Notes: generated by a model from the sequence alone, not told the origin. 12,888 nt of DNA from DASPXY01 sp038227745 (GCA_038227745.1 JBBRPS010000231.1:1-12888); one strand, 5' to 3'; counted from the first letter of the stretch, positions 1 to 9,353 are shown. Made by a program: numbers and translations.

Positions 1-2
1 AC

Positions 3-119
3 CGCGACCAGGAAAAGGGGGTCGCGCTCATCGAGTTTCCCGAGGAAGCAGACTCGGGGGCGCATCGGATCTGGGTGCCGCTGGCTTCTCTGCTGGAGCC
101 GAATGGAGACTTTGCATGA
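3..119 (+). CDS. C-terminal end of an unidentified protein (partial)
   Basis: An open frame enters from the left edge and ends at the TGA at 117-119, giving the last 38 residues of a protein (it starts RDQEKGVALIEF and ends LLEPNGDFA). The stop overlaps the start of the next gene as ATGA, which is typical of translationally coupled genes in one operon and supports this as a real coding end. I do not recognise the family. The tail is acidic and aromatic-poor, with no membrane segment or motif, so no function is proposed. Confidence 0.6.
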   Translation, partial: RDQEKGVALIEFPEEADSGAHRIWVPLASLLEPNGDFA

Positions 120-760
120 TCCCTTCGGATCGGGAAATCAAGTTGGCGTTGCGGCGTGACTTCCTTCGCATCACCCCACCTCCCTCCGACGAGGCCATTT
201 CCTCCACGGCGGTCGATCTCACCCTCCAGGAGCAAATCTCCGTCTGGCTTCCGCACCAACAGGAGACGGCCGCGCCGGTCGTGGTCTACCCCGCCCGCCC
301 AACTTTCGATGTGGTCTCGCTGCTGCGCGAGCACGGCACCACATTGATTCTCCCGCCCACGGGATTCATCCTGAAGCCAGGCGCTTTTGTCCTCGGTTGG
401 ACGGAGGAGCGAATTCGCTTGCCCCACACCTCGCGACTGGCGGCCCGTGTGGAGGGGCGCAGCAGCCTGGCCCGGCTTGGCGTTGGCGTCCACGTCACGG
501 CGCCCACGATTCACGCTGGCTTCGGTTTCCTCGATGACCCGCAGCACATCGGCACCCGCATTCGTCTGGAGATCTGGAATTGTGGTCCACTGCACGTCTG
601 CCTCGAAAAGGGGATGAAGATCTGCCAGTTGATCCTCGAAGAAGTCCACGGCACGCCCGAGAAGGGCTACGAGGGCGCCTTCGCCATGCAAACACCGGAA
701 AGTGTGCCGCCTCCGCCGGCGACTTCTGAACCAACCCCACGGAAGCGGCGCCGGCGCTGA
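116..760 (+). CDS. dcd: dCTP deaminase / dUTPase-superfamily protein
   Basis: This 214-residue protein belongs to the trimeric dCTP deaminase/dUTPase fold. The family deaminates dCTP to dUTP, or hydrolyses dUTP, to supply dUMP for thymidylate synthesis in the cytoplasm. The signature GRSSLARLG lies at about residues 114-122, covering the arginine and serines that act in catalysis and phosphate binding. It is followed by VHVTAPTIHAGFG (125-137) and LEIWNCG (151-157), whose glutamate 152 matches the catalytic Glu of E. coli Dcd. GMKICQLILEE (166-176) is the usual closing strand. Compared with E. coli Dcd there are a few extra residues between the HAGF and LEIWN motifs (FLDDPQHIG). A Pro-rich tail ends in KRRRR, which is not part of the fold. 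The ATG overlaps the upstream stop. Base composition is milder than that of the genes further right. Family membership is secure; whether it is a mono- or bifunctional Dcd, or a regulatory relative, is not. Confidence 0.8.
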   Translation: MIPSDREIKLALRRDFLRITPPPSDEAISSTAVDLTLQEQISVWLPHQQETAAPVVVYPARPTFDVVSLLREHGTTLILPPTGFILKPGAFVLGWTEERIRLPHTSRLAARVEGRSSLARLGVGVHVTAPTIHAGFGFLDDPQHIGTRIRLEIWNCGPLHVCLEKGMKICQLILEEVHGTPEKGYEGAFAMQTPESVPPPPATSEPTPRKRRRR

Positions 761-878
761 GCCACCCCCGCGCCATCCAGGCACGGAGCAGGGGCTGATA
801 GAGATCGAGCAGCCGCCGCCAGTCGTCGTCGGTGGGCGCGCCGGCGAGGCGCTCGAGCAGGCTGACGGAGGTTTCCAT
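760..878 (-). pseudogene. 5' remnant of an ECF-type sigma factor gene
   Basis: From the ATG at 878-876 the minus strand reads METSVSLLERL, then APTDDDWRRLLDLYQPLL and RAWMAR. This closely resembles the N-terminus (region 2 entry) of planctomycete ECF sigma factors, which commonly begin 'TSVSLLERL..APTDDAW..F..LY.PLL..W'. The resemblance stops after about 37 codons (near 768), just before the frame runs into the antisense of the dCTP deaminase stop at 758-760. Regions 2.3 to 4 are missing. It lies 17 bases beyond the frame-corrected stop of the kinase gene on the same strand. I infer a truncated, non-functional stump left by a deletion or rearrangement. The frame stays open to 495, but that part is antisense to dcd and has no sigma features. 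Confidence 0.55.
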
Positions 879-895
879 GAGGGAGGCTCTGCGGG

Positions 896-3359
<2,464 letters not shown>

Positions 3360-3536
3360 CGGCCTTCTCCGTGCGCAAGGCGAACGAGGTTCTCTCCTTT
3401 AGAAGTGCCTGGCGCGGCCGTTCTTGTCGCGAATCCGAAAAGTATTCCAGCGATTCCCGGTCCAGCAGTGATCGCCAGTGCGGATCCTGTACGAGCGCTG
3501 CCTGACGCCCTCGCCGGGTTCGTGAATGACTTCCCG

Positions 3537-4421
3537 TCAGGGCCGATTCGTTCGGAAACTGGACCACGTCGCCTGGAGGGCGAGCGGCAGCGCCTGGCCG
3601 GAACTGCCGGCAGGCTGGTCGGGATCCGCGGCGGACGGCTCGGCGGTGGAGCGGTTGGTGCGGAGGACCACCAGCCGCTGCACGTGTACCTCACTCTCCT
3701 CGTTAATGAAGCACTGGTAGCCGAGGGAGCTCGGGCTGTCGGCGGCGGCGGCGCCGATGACGAGGTACACGTTGGGTGCGAGCGTCACCTCCCAGGCGAG
3801 ATCGGGATAGGTCTGGTCGCAGCGCCGGCGTTCGATCTCCCAGTTCCTGCGGTCGGCGGTGGGGTCCCAGTGCGGCACCTTCGCGCCGTACTGCACCTGC
3901 GGCGTGATCTCCAGTTTCGTGCGGCCGTCCGCGGTCAGCGTCGGCACGATGACCAGGAGCGACTGCGCCTGTTCCAGCGCCGCCGTGCTCGTCCGGCCGT
4001 CGAGCGTGACGCGGTACTGCATGCGCGACACGACCCGGCCGACGTCCAGGGTCAACGACTTGCCGGCCGGCAGGATCTGCCGCTGGCTCTTGACGCAGCA
4101 GCGCTCCGAGGTGAGCAGGGCCTGCAACCGGCCCGGCGTCATGCCGATGACGCAGCCGACGCGGAAGCCGTTCTCCGCGAGCAGCGCCTTGTGCTCCAGC
4201 GGCACGACTTGCTCGTCCGTGCAGCCCCACAGTTCCTGGTTGATGTAGGCATCGCCGACTGGCCGCTCGATCACGACCACGTCGAGGATGACGCCGTCGG
4301 GGCCCAGGGAAGTCTGCGCGGCCTGGAAGCGGTCGAGCCAGGTGATCGGCCGCGCCTGCTCCAAGGCGCACCCCAGCAGCGCGAGCAGCAATCCCGGCAC
4401 CAGCCCCCTCCAGCGCCGCAT
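3537..4421 (-). CDS. Putative outer-membrane lipoprotein of unknown function
   Basis: The protein has 294 residues and begins with a lipoprotein signal: MRRWRGLVPG, a Leu/Ala core, then the lipobox LLGC with Cys18 as acylation site. Ala follows at +2, so export to the outer membrane is likely. The body contains a segment VVPLEHKALLAENGFRVGCV (73-91), LTSERCCV (103-110) and LLVIVPTLTADGRTKLEITPQV (155-177). The last of these resembles the 'V.PTLTADG...L.I.P.V' strand of secretins, but the rest of a secretin is absent. Paired cysteines (67, 90, 108, 109) would suit an extracytoplasmic protein. It appears to be a planctomycete family without known function. I chose the ATG at 4421 because the upstream in-frame GTG at 4430 adds only three residues before the signal. 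The Ser/Thr kinase follows on the same strand after 177 bases, so the two may be co-expressed. Confidence 0.7.
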   Translation of the reverse strand: MRRWRGLVPGLLLALLGCALEQARPITWLDRFQAAQTSLGPDGVILDVVVIERPVGDAYINQELWGCTDEQVVPLEHKALLAENGFRVGCVIGMTPGRLQALLTSERCCVKSQRQILPAGKSLTLDVGRVVSRMQYRVTLDGRTSTAALEQAQSLLVIVPTLTADGRTKLEITPQVQYGAKVPHWDPTADRRNWEIERRRCDQTYPDLAWEVTLAPNVYLVIGAAAADSPSSLGYQCFINEESEVHVQRLVVLRTNRSTAEPSAADPDQPAGSSGQALPLALQATWSSFRTNRP

Positions 4422-4518
4422 GGCCTCCACCCCTGCCTGTGATTTTCGACCCGGGAAAGGGCCGGACGATAGCGACGGCTGCGGACCGCGTCAAGCCCAG
4501 GGGGCGGCGCTTTCGCGG

Positions 4519-4547
4519 TTGCTGTCCCCCCGGCCCGCCCATATCCT
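4519..4547 (+). promoter_or_regulatory. Possible sigma-70-type promoter of the SDR gene
   Basis: TTGCTG at 4519-4524 and TATCCT at 4542-4547 are separated by 17 bases and lie 40 bases before the SDR start codon. The spacing is ideal and both boxes match the consensus at four of six positions. The rest of this divergent 165-base gap is very GC-rich. Planctomycete promoter consensus is not well established, so this is a pattern match only. Confidence 0.35.
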
Positions 4548-4586
4548 GCCGGTGACAGGAACCTTCCTTCCCAGGAGAACGCAGCG

Positions 4587-5351
4587 ATGGGCGCGAACCT
4601 TTTCGACGTGAGCGGCAAAGTGGCGCTGGTGACCGGTGGCAGCAAGGGGCTGGGCAAGGCGATGGCGCGCGGCCTGGCCGAGGCCGGCGCCGATGTGGTC
4701 ATCTCCAGCCGGCACGAGGACGAGCTGCGCCCCGCCCTCGACGAGATCCTGAAGGGTACCGGGCGGCGCGGCCACCTGATCGTCGCCGACATGGCGAAGC
4801 GCGACGACGTCAAGCGGCTGGCCCGGGGCGCCCTGGAGAAGATGGGCCGGATCGACATCCTCATCAACAACGCCGGCACCAACGTCCCGCAGGCGATCGA
4901 CGAGATCACCGACGAGGACTGGGACCGCGTGATGGAGATCAACCTGCACTCGGTCATGGGGCTGACGCGGGCGCTGGTGCCGCAGATGAAGGAGCGGCGC
5001 TGGGGCCGGATCATTCACATCTCGTCGATCATGGGGCTGGTGTCGAACGCGGGCCGCGGTTGCTACTCGGCGACGAAGGCCGCTCTGATCGCGATGGTGC
5101 GGGCGACGGCGGTGGAGCTGGGCGGCTTCGGGGTGACGGTGAACTGCATCGCCCCGGGGCCGTTCTTGACGGACCTGCCGGGGCGGCTGCTGTCGGACGT
5201 GGAGAAGGAGCGGTTCGCGAAGATGACGGCGCTGGGGCGCTGGGGCGAGCCGAAGGAGCTGGTCGGGCCGGCGCTGCTGCTGGCGAGCGACGCCGGCTCG
5301 TACATCACCGGCGCGACGATCGTGGTCGATGGCGGTTACGTGGCGCGCTAA
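4587..5351 (+). CDS. Short-chain dehydrogenase/reductase (classical SDR)
   Basis: This 254-residue cytoplasmic NAD(P)-dependent oxidoreductase has the usual classical SDR length. The Rossmann cofactor motif TGGSKGLG is at 16-23 and NNAG at 94-97. The catalytic tetrad is complete: Asn119, Ser147, Tyr160 and Lys164 (YSATKAAL). The C-terminal ITGATIVVDGGY is also typical. A serine/arginine after the second strand (SSRHED 40-45), rather than an acidic residue, suggests NADPH preference; this is inference. The substrate cannot be read from sequence: FabG-like, gluconate/glucose dehydrogenase-like and other subfamilies look alike here. The start is fixed by AGGAGAA at 4573-4579, seven bases before the ATG. 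It stands alone, divergent from the lipoprotein gene, and is followed by a long palindrome in the gap before the convergent S1-domain gene. Confidence 0.9.
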   Translation: MGANLFDVSGKVALVTGGSKGLGKAMARGLAEAGADVVISSRHEDELRPALDEILKGTGRRGHLIVADMAKRDDVKRLARGALEKMGRIDILINNAGTNVPQAIDEITDEDWDRVMEINLHSVMGLTRALVPQMKERRWGRIIHISSIMGLVSNAGRGCYSATKAALIAMVRATAVELGGFGVTVNCIAPGPFLTDLPGRLLSDVEKERFAKMTALGRWGEPKELVGPALLLASDAGSYITGATIVVDGGYVAR

Positions 5352-5369
5352 CACGTCTGCAGCCGTCAC

Positions 5370-5449
5370 GGCGAACGGCCGGCGTAAGCCGGCTGGTACG
5401 GCACCCCGCGTGGCGTGCCGTACCAGCCGGCTTACGCCGGCCGTTCGCC
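5370..5449. repeat. Perfect 35-bp inverted repeat between convergent genes (REP-like doublet, likely bidirectional terminator)
   Basis: The arms 5370-5404 and 5415-5449 are exact reverse complements, separated by 10 bases (CCCGCGTGGC). Each arm also contains its own small hairpin, GCCGGC-GTAA-GCCGGC. The element sits 18 bases after the SDR stop and 2 bases from the stop of the convergent S1-domain gene. RNA from either strand would therefore end in a very stable 35-bp stem, with no U-tract. The arm core is nearly identical to the units of the tandem array at 12693-12888, which shows it is a dispersed repeat family and not a one-off terminator. Confidence 0.9.
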
Positions 5450-5451
5450 AA

Positions 5452-6924
5452 TCAGATCAGGCCTGACTGTCCGCCGAGTCCGCCGCGCAGGGGCGTCGTC
5501 CGCGGCGGCCGCGGCTTCACCTCGACCTCCTCGGCGTCCTCCGCCGCCTCCGGCTCCGCCGCCTGGGACTTCAGGGCGGCCTTCAGCGACAGCGACATGC
5601 GCCGGTTCTGCGGGTCGATGCTCAGCACCATCACCTGCACCTCCTGCCCCTCCTTGACGATGTCGCCCACGCGCCGCACCCGCTGCGGCGCCAACTCGGA
5701 GATGTGGATCAGGCCCTCCACCCCCGGCTCCAGCTCCACGAAGGCACCGAAGTCCGCCAGGCGCGTCACCGTGCCCTTGACGATGTGGCTGTGCGGATAC
5801 CTGTCCTGGATGTTGTCCCACGGGCTCGACGTCAGCTGCTTCAGGCCGAGACTGAGCTTGCGCTTCTCGCGATCGACGCGCAGCACGATGACCTTGACCG
5901 TCTGCCCGGGCTGCACGATCGTCGAGGGGTCCTGCACCCGCTGCCAGCTCATTTCGCTGACGTGCAGCAAACCGTCGGCGCCGCCGAGGTCCACGAAGGC
6001 ACCGAAGTCGCGCACCGAGCGCACAATCCCGTCGCGGACCTGCCCCTCGGCGATCTCCTGCCACAACTTCTCGCGCAGCTCCTCGCGCTCGCGCTCCAGC
6101 AGCGCCCGCCGGCTGACGACCAGGTTCCGCTCGGCGGGATCGACCTCGGCGACGAGGCACAGCAGGCGCTGGTTGACGTACTGCTCGGCGTTCTCGACGC
6201 GGTACATGTCGATCTGGCTGATCGGCATGAAGCCGCGGATGCCGTTGACGTCCACCTCCAGGCCGCCCTTGTTGGTGCTGATGACGCGGACCTCGACCTT
6301 CATGCCGATGGCGACGCTCGCCCAGTCGGCCTCGACCGCGGCGCCCTTGCGCGTCAGCCGCAGCAGGCCGTTCGCCGGGTCGTAGCCCTCGATATCGACC
6401 TCGACCTCGGTGCCAATGGCCGGCGTGCCCTCGGGGAACTGCAGCAGGGGCAGCAGGCCCTGGGTGCGGCCGCCGGGCACTTCCACGAACACGTCGGCGC
6501 CGTGGACGGCGAGGACCTTGCCCTTCTTCCGCGCGGGCGGGGCGCCCGGCGTGGCGTGTGGCCTCTTCTCCGGCTCGCCGCCGAGCAGCTCCTTCTCGGA
6601 CAGCCCGGCCAGGGCCTCCTCCAGGTCGCTCTCGATCTCCCTGTCCAGCTCGCGCAGGCTCGGGGCGGAGCCGCCGAACAGGTGCTCGTCCTGGACCGAG
6701 GGGACCGGCAGGTGCCGCGGCGTGGAGCCGGTGGGCCGGCTGCCGCGGCGGAGGCGGTCGGCCCCCTGCCGGTCCTGCGGCCCGCGCCCGGGCCTCCCGC
6801 CGGGCGCCGCGGGTGCGGGCGGGGCGGCGGGCGTTTCGGGCGCCGGGGCGGCCTCGGCCTGGGCGGGCGGCGCGTCGGCCGGCGTCTCGGCGGGGGGCGT
6901 TTCAACCCTTTCAGGATCGCTCAT
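5452..6924 (-). CDS. S1 RNA-binding protein with four S1 domains (ribosomal protein S1-like)
   Basis: The protein has 490 residues. A disordered Ala/Pro-rich N-terminus (1-75) and an acidic helix (86-115) precede four S1 (OB-fold) RNA-binding domains at about 134-193, 206-275, 293-364 and 380-450. The last two carry the classic signature VRDFGAFVDLGGADGLLHVSE (304-324) and the matching LADFGAFVELEPGVEGLIHISE segment. A short acidic then basic tail follows. The likely role is mRNA binding on the 30S subunit, as for RpsA, though four domains rather than six and the long N-terminal extension leave room for a separate S1-type RNA-binding factor. I chose the ATG at 6924 (GAGG eight bases upstream, MSDPERVE) over upstream in-frame starts, which would overlap the preceding gene. 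It follows the small membrane-protein gene by 37 bases, so the two are probably one operon. Confidence 0.85.
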   Translation of the reverse strand: MSDPERVETPPAETPADAPPAQAEAAPAPETPAAPPAPAAPGGRPGRGPQDRQGADRLRRGSRPTGSTPRHLPVPSVQDEHLFGGSAPSLRELDREIESDLEEALAGLSEKELLGGEPEKRPHATPGAPPARKKGKVLAVHGADVFVEVPGGRTQGLLPLLQFPEGTPAIGTEVEVDIEGYDPANGLLRLTRKGAAVEADWASVAIGMKVEVRVISTNKGGLEVDVNGIRGFMPISQIDMYRVENAEQYVNQRLLCLVAEVDPAERNLVVSRRALLEREREELREKLWQEIAEGQVRDGIVRSVRDFGAFVDLGGADGLLHVSEMSWQRVQDPSTIVQPGQTVKVIVLRVDREKRKLSLGLKQLTSSPWDNIQDRYPHSHIVKGTVTRLADFGAFVELEPGVEGLIHISELAPQRVRRVGDIVKEGQEVQVMVLSIDPQNRRMSLSLKAALKSQAAEPEAAEDAEEVEVKPRPPRTTPLRGGLGGQSGLI

Positions 6925-6961
6925 GATGCATACCTCAGCAAGCGGCAAGCCCAGGGCCGGT

Positions 6962-7435
6962 TCAGGGCCCGCGCCCGCCGCCCTGGTTGTCGTCGAGGAG
7001 GTCGATGCGCCGGCCCTCCGCACGGGAGACCAGGTCGCACAGCCTCTGGTAGAAACGCGGGTCCACCTCGAATTCGCCCAGCCAGTCGCGCGATAGGAAC
7101 TGGAGCTGCCGGGCCGTGTGGTCGGGGAAGTGGAACTTCACCGCCCCGCCGACCGGGACTTGCCCCACCGGGCCGCCCCTCCACACAACGTCCCTGTGGG
7201 CTTCTCTCTGCCGCAGCCGGAACACCGCGAAGAGATCTTCGAGCGCCTCCGGCCGGTCCACGGTCAGCGTCTTCGCCTGCCCGCCGACCGCGTAGGTGAC
7301 GGTCAGGCTCACGGCCTGGCGCATGACCAACTCCTCGCTCACCGGCAGGATCCCCGTCTGGAAGATGAGGATGCGCAGCCCGAACGAGGTCAGCAGAATC
7401 AACCCCACCACAAGGACAACCGTCCGGGGGTGCAT
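6962..7435 (-). CDS. Small membrane-anchored protein of unknown function
   Basis: The protein has 157 residues. A single N-terminal hydrophobic stretch (about residues 5-27, VVLVVGLILLTSFGLRILIF) acts as an uncleaved anchor or signal. The rest is a soluble domain with LTVTYAVGGQAKTLTVDRPEALEDLF (44-69), a beta-strand-rich middle and a helical segment near the end (DPRFYQRLCDLVSRAEG). It ends in a Gly-rich tail. No family is recognised. The domain is probably extracytoplasmic, with the basic residues His2 and Arg4 on the cytoplasmic side. The ATG at 7435 has GGAG eight bases upstream. It is the first gene of a probable two-gene operon with the S1-domain protein, and a strong hairpin lies in its leader. 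Confidence 0.7.
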   Translation of the reverse strand: MHPRTVVLVVGLILLTSFGLRILIFQTGILPVSEELVMRQAVSLTVTYAVGGQAKTLTVDRPEALEDLFAVFRLRQREAHRDVVWRGGPVGQVPVGGAVKFHFPDHTARQLQFLSRDWLGEFEVDPRFYQRLCDLVSRAEGRRIDLLDDNQGGGRGP

Positions 7436-7453
7436 GATCGTGGCTCCGCGTTT

Positions 7454-7477
7454 CCGCCCCCGCCCGCGCGGGGGCGG
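7454..7477 (-). promoter_or_regulatory. Strong hairpin in the leader of the 7435-6962 gene
   Basis: A perfect 10-bp GC-only stem (7454-7463 with 7468-7477) and a four-base loop lie 18 bases upstream of the start codon at 7435. On the gene's strand no T-run follows, so it is not a standard terminator. It may be a 5'-UTR structure that affects translation or RNA stability. Confidence 0.45.
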
Positions 7478-7488
7478 GATGTTCTGTT

Positions 7489-7515
7489 ATTCTATGAAGT
7501 GGCCCGGCCGCGCAA
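7489..7515 (-). promoter_or_regulatory. Weak candidate promoter for the membrane protein/S1 operon
   Basis: On the minus strand TTGCGC (7515-7510) and TAGAAT (7494-7489) are 15 bases apart, in the only A/T-rich patch of this gap. The -10 box is good; the spacing is short. Initiation here would place the hairpin at 7454-7477 inside the leader. Confidence 0.3.
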
Positions 7516-7627
7516 GGACCTGGGGAGGTGATTTTTCCCGGCGGCCCGCGGGAGGGGCCGCGCCGTTCAGCCGCGGCCACCAGGGCTGCGCGGTTTGCAG
7601 CACGGCGGTGCGAAAGAAGGACCCTGC

Positions 7628-7987
7628 CTACGACAGGAGGACGGGCCGGGCGCCCGCGGTTTGGCCGGCGAACACCTCTTGCAGCATGCTCGCCCGGCGC
7701 ACTCCCGTCCCGAGGGTTGCCGACATCAAGGCGCTGCCATCGTCGTCGTCCAGGCCGGCCACGTGACCAAGTTCGTGCAGCGCGACGGTCAAGAGGTCGA
7801 TGCGCCCGCTCGCCGGACCGCCGGGTACCGCGGAGCCGTCCGGCCGGAACTCCTCGTCCTGCGACGGCGTCGGATCGACGAACCAGCCGTGACCGGCTGC
7901 GTCCTGGTCGAACACCACCCAGCGTGCGGCGGGGAAGGCCAGGCCGAGGTAACCAGGCGGCAAGGACCCGACCTCGAACCGGCTGGA
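7628..7987 (-). pseudogene. C-terminal fragment of a planctomycete HExxH metalloprotease-like protein
   Basis: The frame opens directly after an in-frame TGA (7990-7988) and reads FEVGSLPPGYLGLAFP, then FDQDAAGHGWFVDPTP and HELGHVAGLD. It ends at 7628. The zincin motif HExxHxxGxxD is intact, and a likely Met-turn follows (SALMSATLGTGVR). In planctomycetes this stretch normally forms the tail of large secreted, repeat-rich proteins. Here the whole upstream part is missing and there is no signal peptide. No ATG opens the frame; only a TTG at 7963 with GAGG eight bases upstream could start a 111-residue product. The open frame starts 4 bases after the stop of the MetE-like gene. I infer a truncated gene relic; a short expressed peptide cannot be excluded. 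Confidence 0.65.
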
Positions 7988-7994
7988 TCACGTC

Positions 7995-9071
7995 TCAGCG
8001 GGCGGCGCCGTACTCCCGCCGCAGCGCGCGGGCGGCGGCGACGAGGCTTTTCAGTTTGGCGTACGCCTCTTCCAGCGGGATCTCGTGGTCCTTGCCGGGG
8101 GCGAAGCCGCAGTCGGGGTTGAGCGTCACGCGCTCCGGCGCCACGTGCGCCAGCGCCTTCCCCACGCGCTCCACGATCCGCTCGGGCGGGTCGATCTCGG
8201 GGAAGCGCACGTCCACGCAGCCCAGGCCGACCTGCACCTCCTCGGGCAACTCGCGCAGCACCGACACGTCGCCGGCCACCGGGATGCTGAACTCCAGCAT
8301 GAGCTGGCGCACGCGCAGGCGCTTCAGCTGCGGCAAGATGGGTTCGTAACCGCCGGCTGCCCCCCAGCCGCGCCGCCCCCAGTTTCGGCGGCAGACGTGG
8401 ACGGCCAGCGTCACGCCCTGCACGCCCTCGACGACCGCGTTGATCCAGTCCACGGCGCGGGTCATCTCCGCCTCCGGGTCCGGGAAGCGCGCCCGCACCT
8501 CGGGGTCCACAAGGACGCCGAGGTGCGGCTCGTCGAACTGGACCACGTCCACCCCCACGTCGCGGATCGCCAGCAGTTCCTGCCGCAGCACCGGGACGAG
8601 CGCCTCGCAGAACGCCTCGCGGGTCGGGTAGGCGAAGCGCGAGTGCTCCGGCTCCCACATGCGCTGGCCGATCAGGTACGGCGAGGGCAGGCAGACCTTG
8701 ACGTGGACGTCCGTGTTCGCGCGCAGGAAGCGCGCCTCCTCCGCGACGACGCCGGGGCTGCACGGCGTCATCGGCTCGGTGACGACCTGGTGGTAGGCGA
8801 ACACCTCGCGCTTCACCCAGCGGAAGCCGGTCATCAGTTCGGCGACGACGTCCACGTAGCTTTCGCGCCGCCATTCGCCATCGGAGATGATGTCGATGCC
8901 GGCCTGCTCCTGCATGCCGATGGCGAAGCGGACGGCGTCGTCCATGCGGCGGCGCCAGGCGGGGTCGGCGTCGCCGGTGCGCGAGCCGGCGCGCAGCAGG
9001 TCCTTGACGTACTGCGGCCGCGGCAGGCTGCCGACGACGGTGGTGGGGAACAGCGGGAGCGGGGACGGCAT
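7995..9071 (-). CDS. MetE-like cobalamin-independent methyltransferase (catalytic domain only)
   Basis: The 358-residue protein matches the C-terminal (catalytic) half of cobalamin-independent methionine synthase, about half the length of full MetE. Visible features are PTTVVGSLPRP (9-19), the IISDGEW loop (61-67), FDEP (179-182) and the zinc ligand set His225, Cys227 (HVC), Glu260 (LEF) and Cys321 (NPDCGF). Zinc activates a thiol for methyl transfer. The missing N-terminal domain usually helps bind polyglutamylated methyltetrahydrofolate, so the methyl donor or acceptor may differ, as in archaeal-type 'core' MetE proteins that take methyl from a corrinoid protein. The start is fixed by a textbook AGGAGG (9084-9079) seven bases before the ATG. 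No methionine-pathway gene lies beside it. It is divergent from the HNH gene. Confidence 0.8.
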   Translation of the reverse strand: MPSPLPLFPTTVVGSLPRPQYVKDLLRAGSRTGDADPAWRRRMDDAVRFAIGMQEQAGIDIISDGEWRRESYVDVVAELMTGFRWVKREVFAYHQVVTEPMTPCSPGVVAEEARFLRANTDVHVKVCLPSPYLIGQRMWEPEHSRFAYPTREAFCEALVPVLRQELLAIRDVGVDVVQFDEPHLGVLVDPEVRARFPDPEAEMTRAVDWINAVVEGVQGVTLAVHVCRRNWGRRGWGAAGGYEPILPQLKRLRVRQLMLEFSIPVAGDVSVLRELPEEVQVGLGCVDVRFPEIDPPERIVERVGKALAHVAPERVTLNPDCGFAPGKDHEIPLEEAYAKLKSLVAAARALRREYGAAR

Positions 9072-9218
9072 GGCCGGGCCTCCTGCGAGTCAGCGGAGGG
9101 CGACGCGCAGGATGGTAGCAGATCGACGACCGCTTGCCCACAAAATAACGGGAGGGCGCGCGGGGCGCGGGCGCCGTTTTGAAACTTGGAGGAAAGCGTC
9201 ACTTTCGCCGCCGCGTCC

Positions 9219-9248
9219 TTGCACCGGCAATCCGGCCCTTGTTAAGAT
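9219..9248 (+). promoter_or_regulatory. Candidate promoter of the HNH endonuclease gene
   Basis: TTGCAC (9219-9224) and TAAGAT (9243-9248) are 18 bases apart, in the only A/T-rich part of the divergent gap. Initiation near 9255 would give a leader of about 100 bases before the ATG at 9354. This is a pattern match only. Confidence 0.4.
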
Positions 9249-9353
9249 ATTACATTGAACCCGGCCCGATCCCGGCGCGTCCTACCTCCACGAACGTCGC
9301 CGAGGCGCCGGCAGAAGGGCTGGCGCGGCGCGCCATCAGAGAAAGGGGGTCCT

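Noticed and set aside
5060..7299. Long plus-strand open frames across the S1-domain gene
   Set aside because: They are low-complexity translations antisense to four well-formed S1 domains, with no ribosome-binding site or family signature.
7541..7561. Hairpin GCGGCCC/GGGCCGC as a terminator downstream of the metalloprotease fragment
   Set aside because: It is followed by an A-run, not a T-run, on the minus strand, and no plus-strand gene ends here.
9255..9353. N-terminal extension of the HNH protein from an upstream ATG
   Set aside because: The extra 33 residues are Arg/Pro-rich and unlike the family. The candidate promoter puts the transcript start at about this ATG, and the ATG at 9354 has a better ribosome-binding site.
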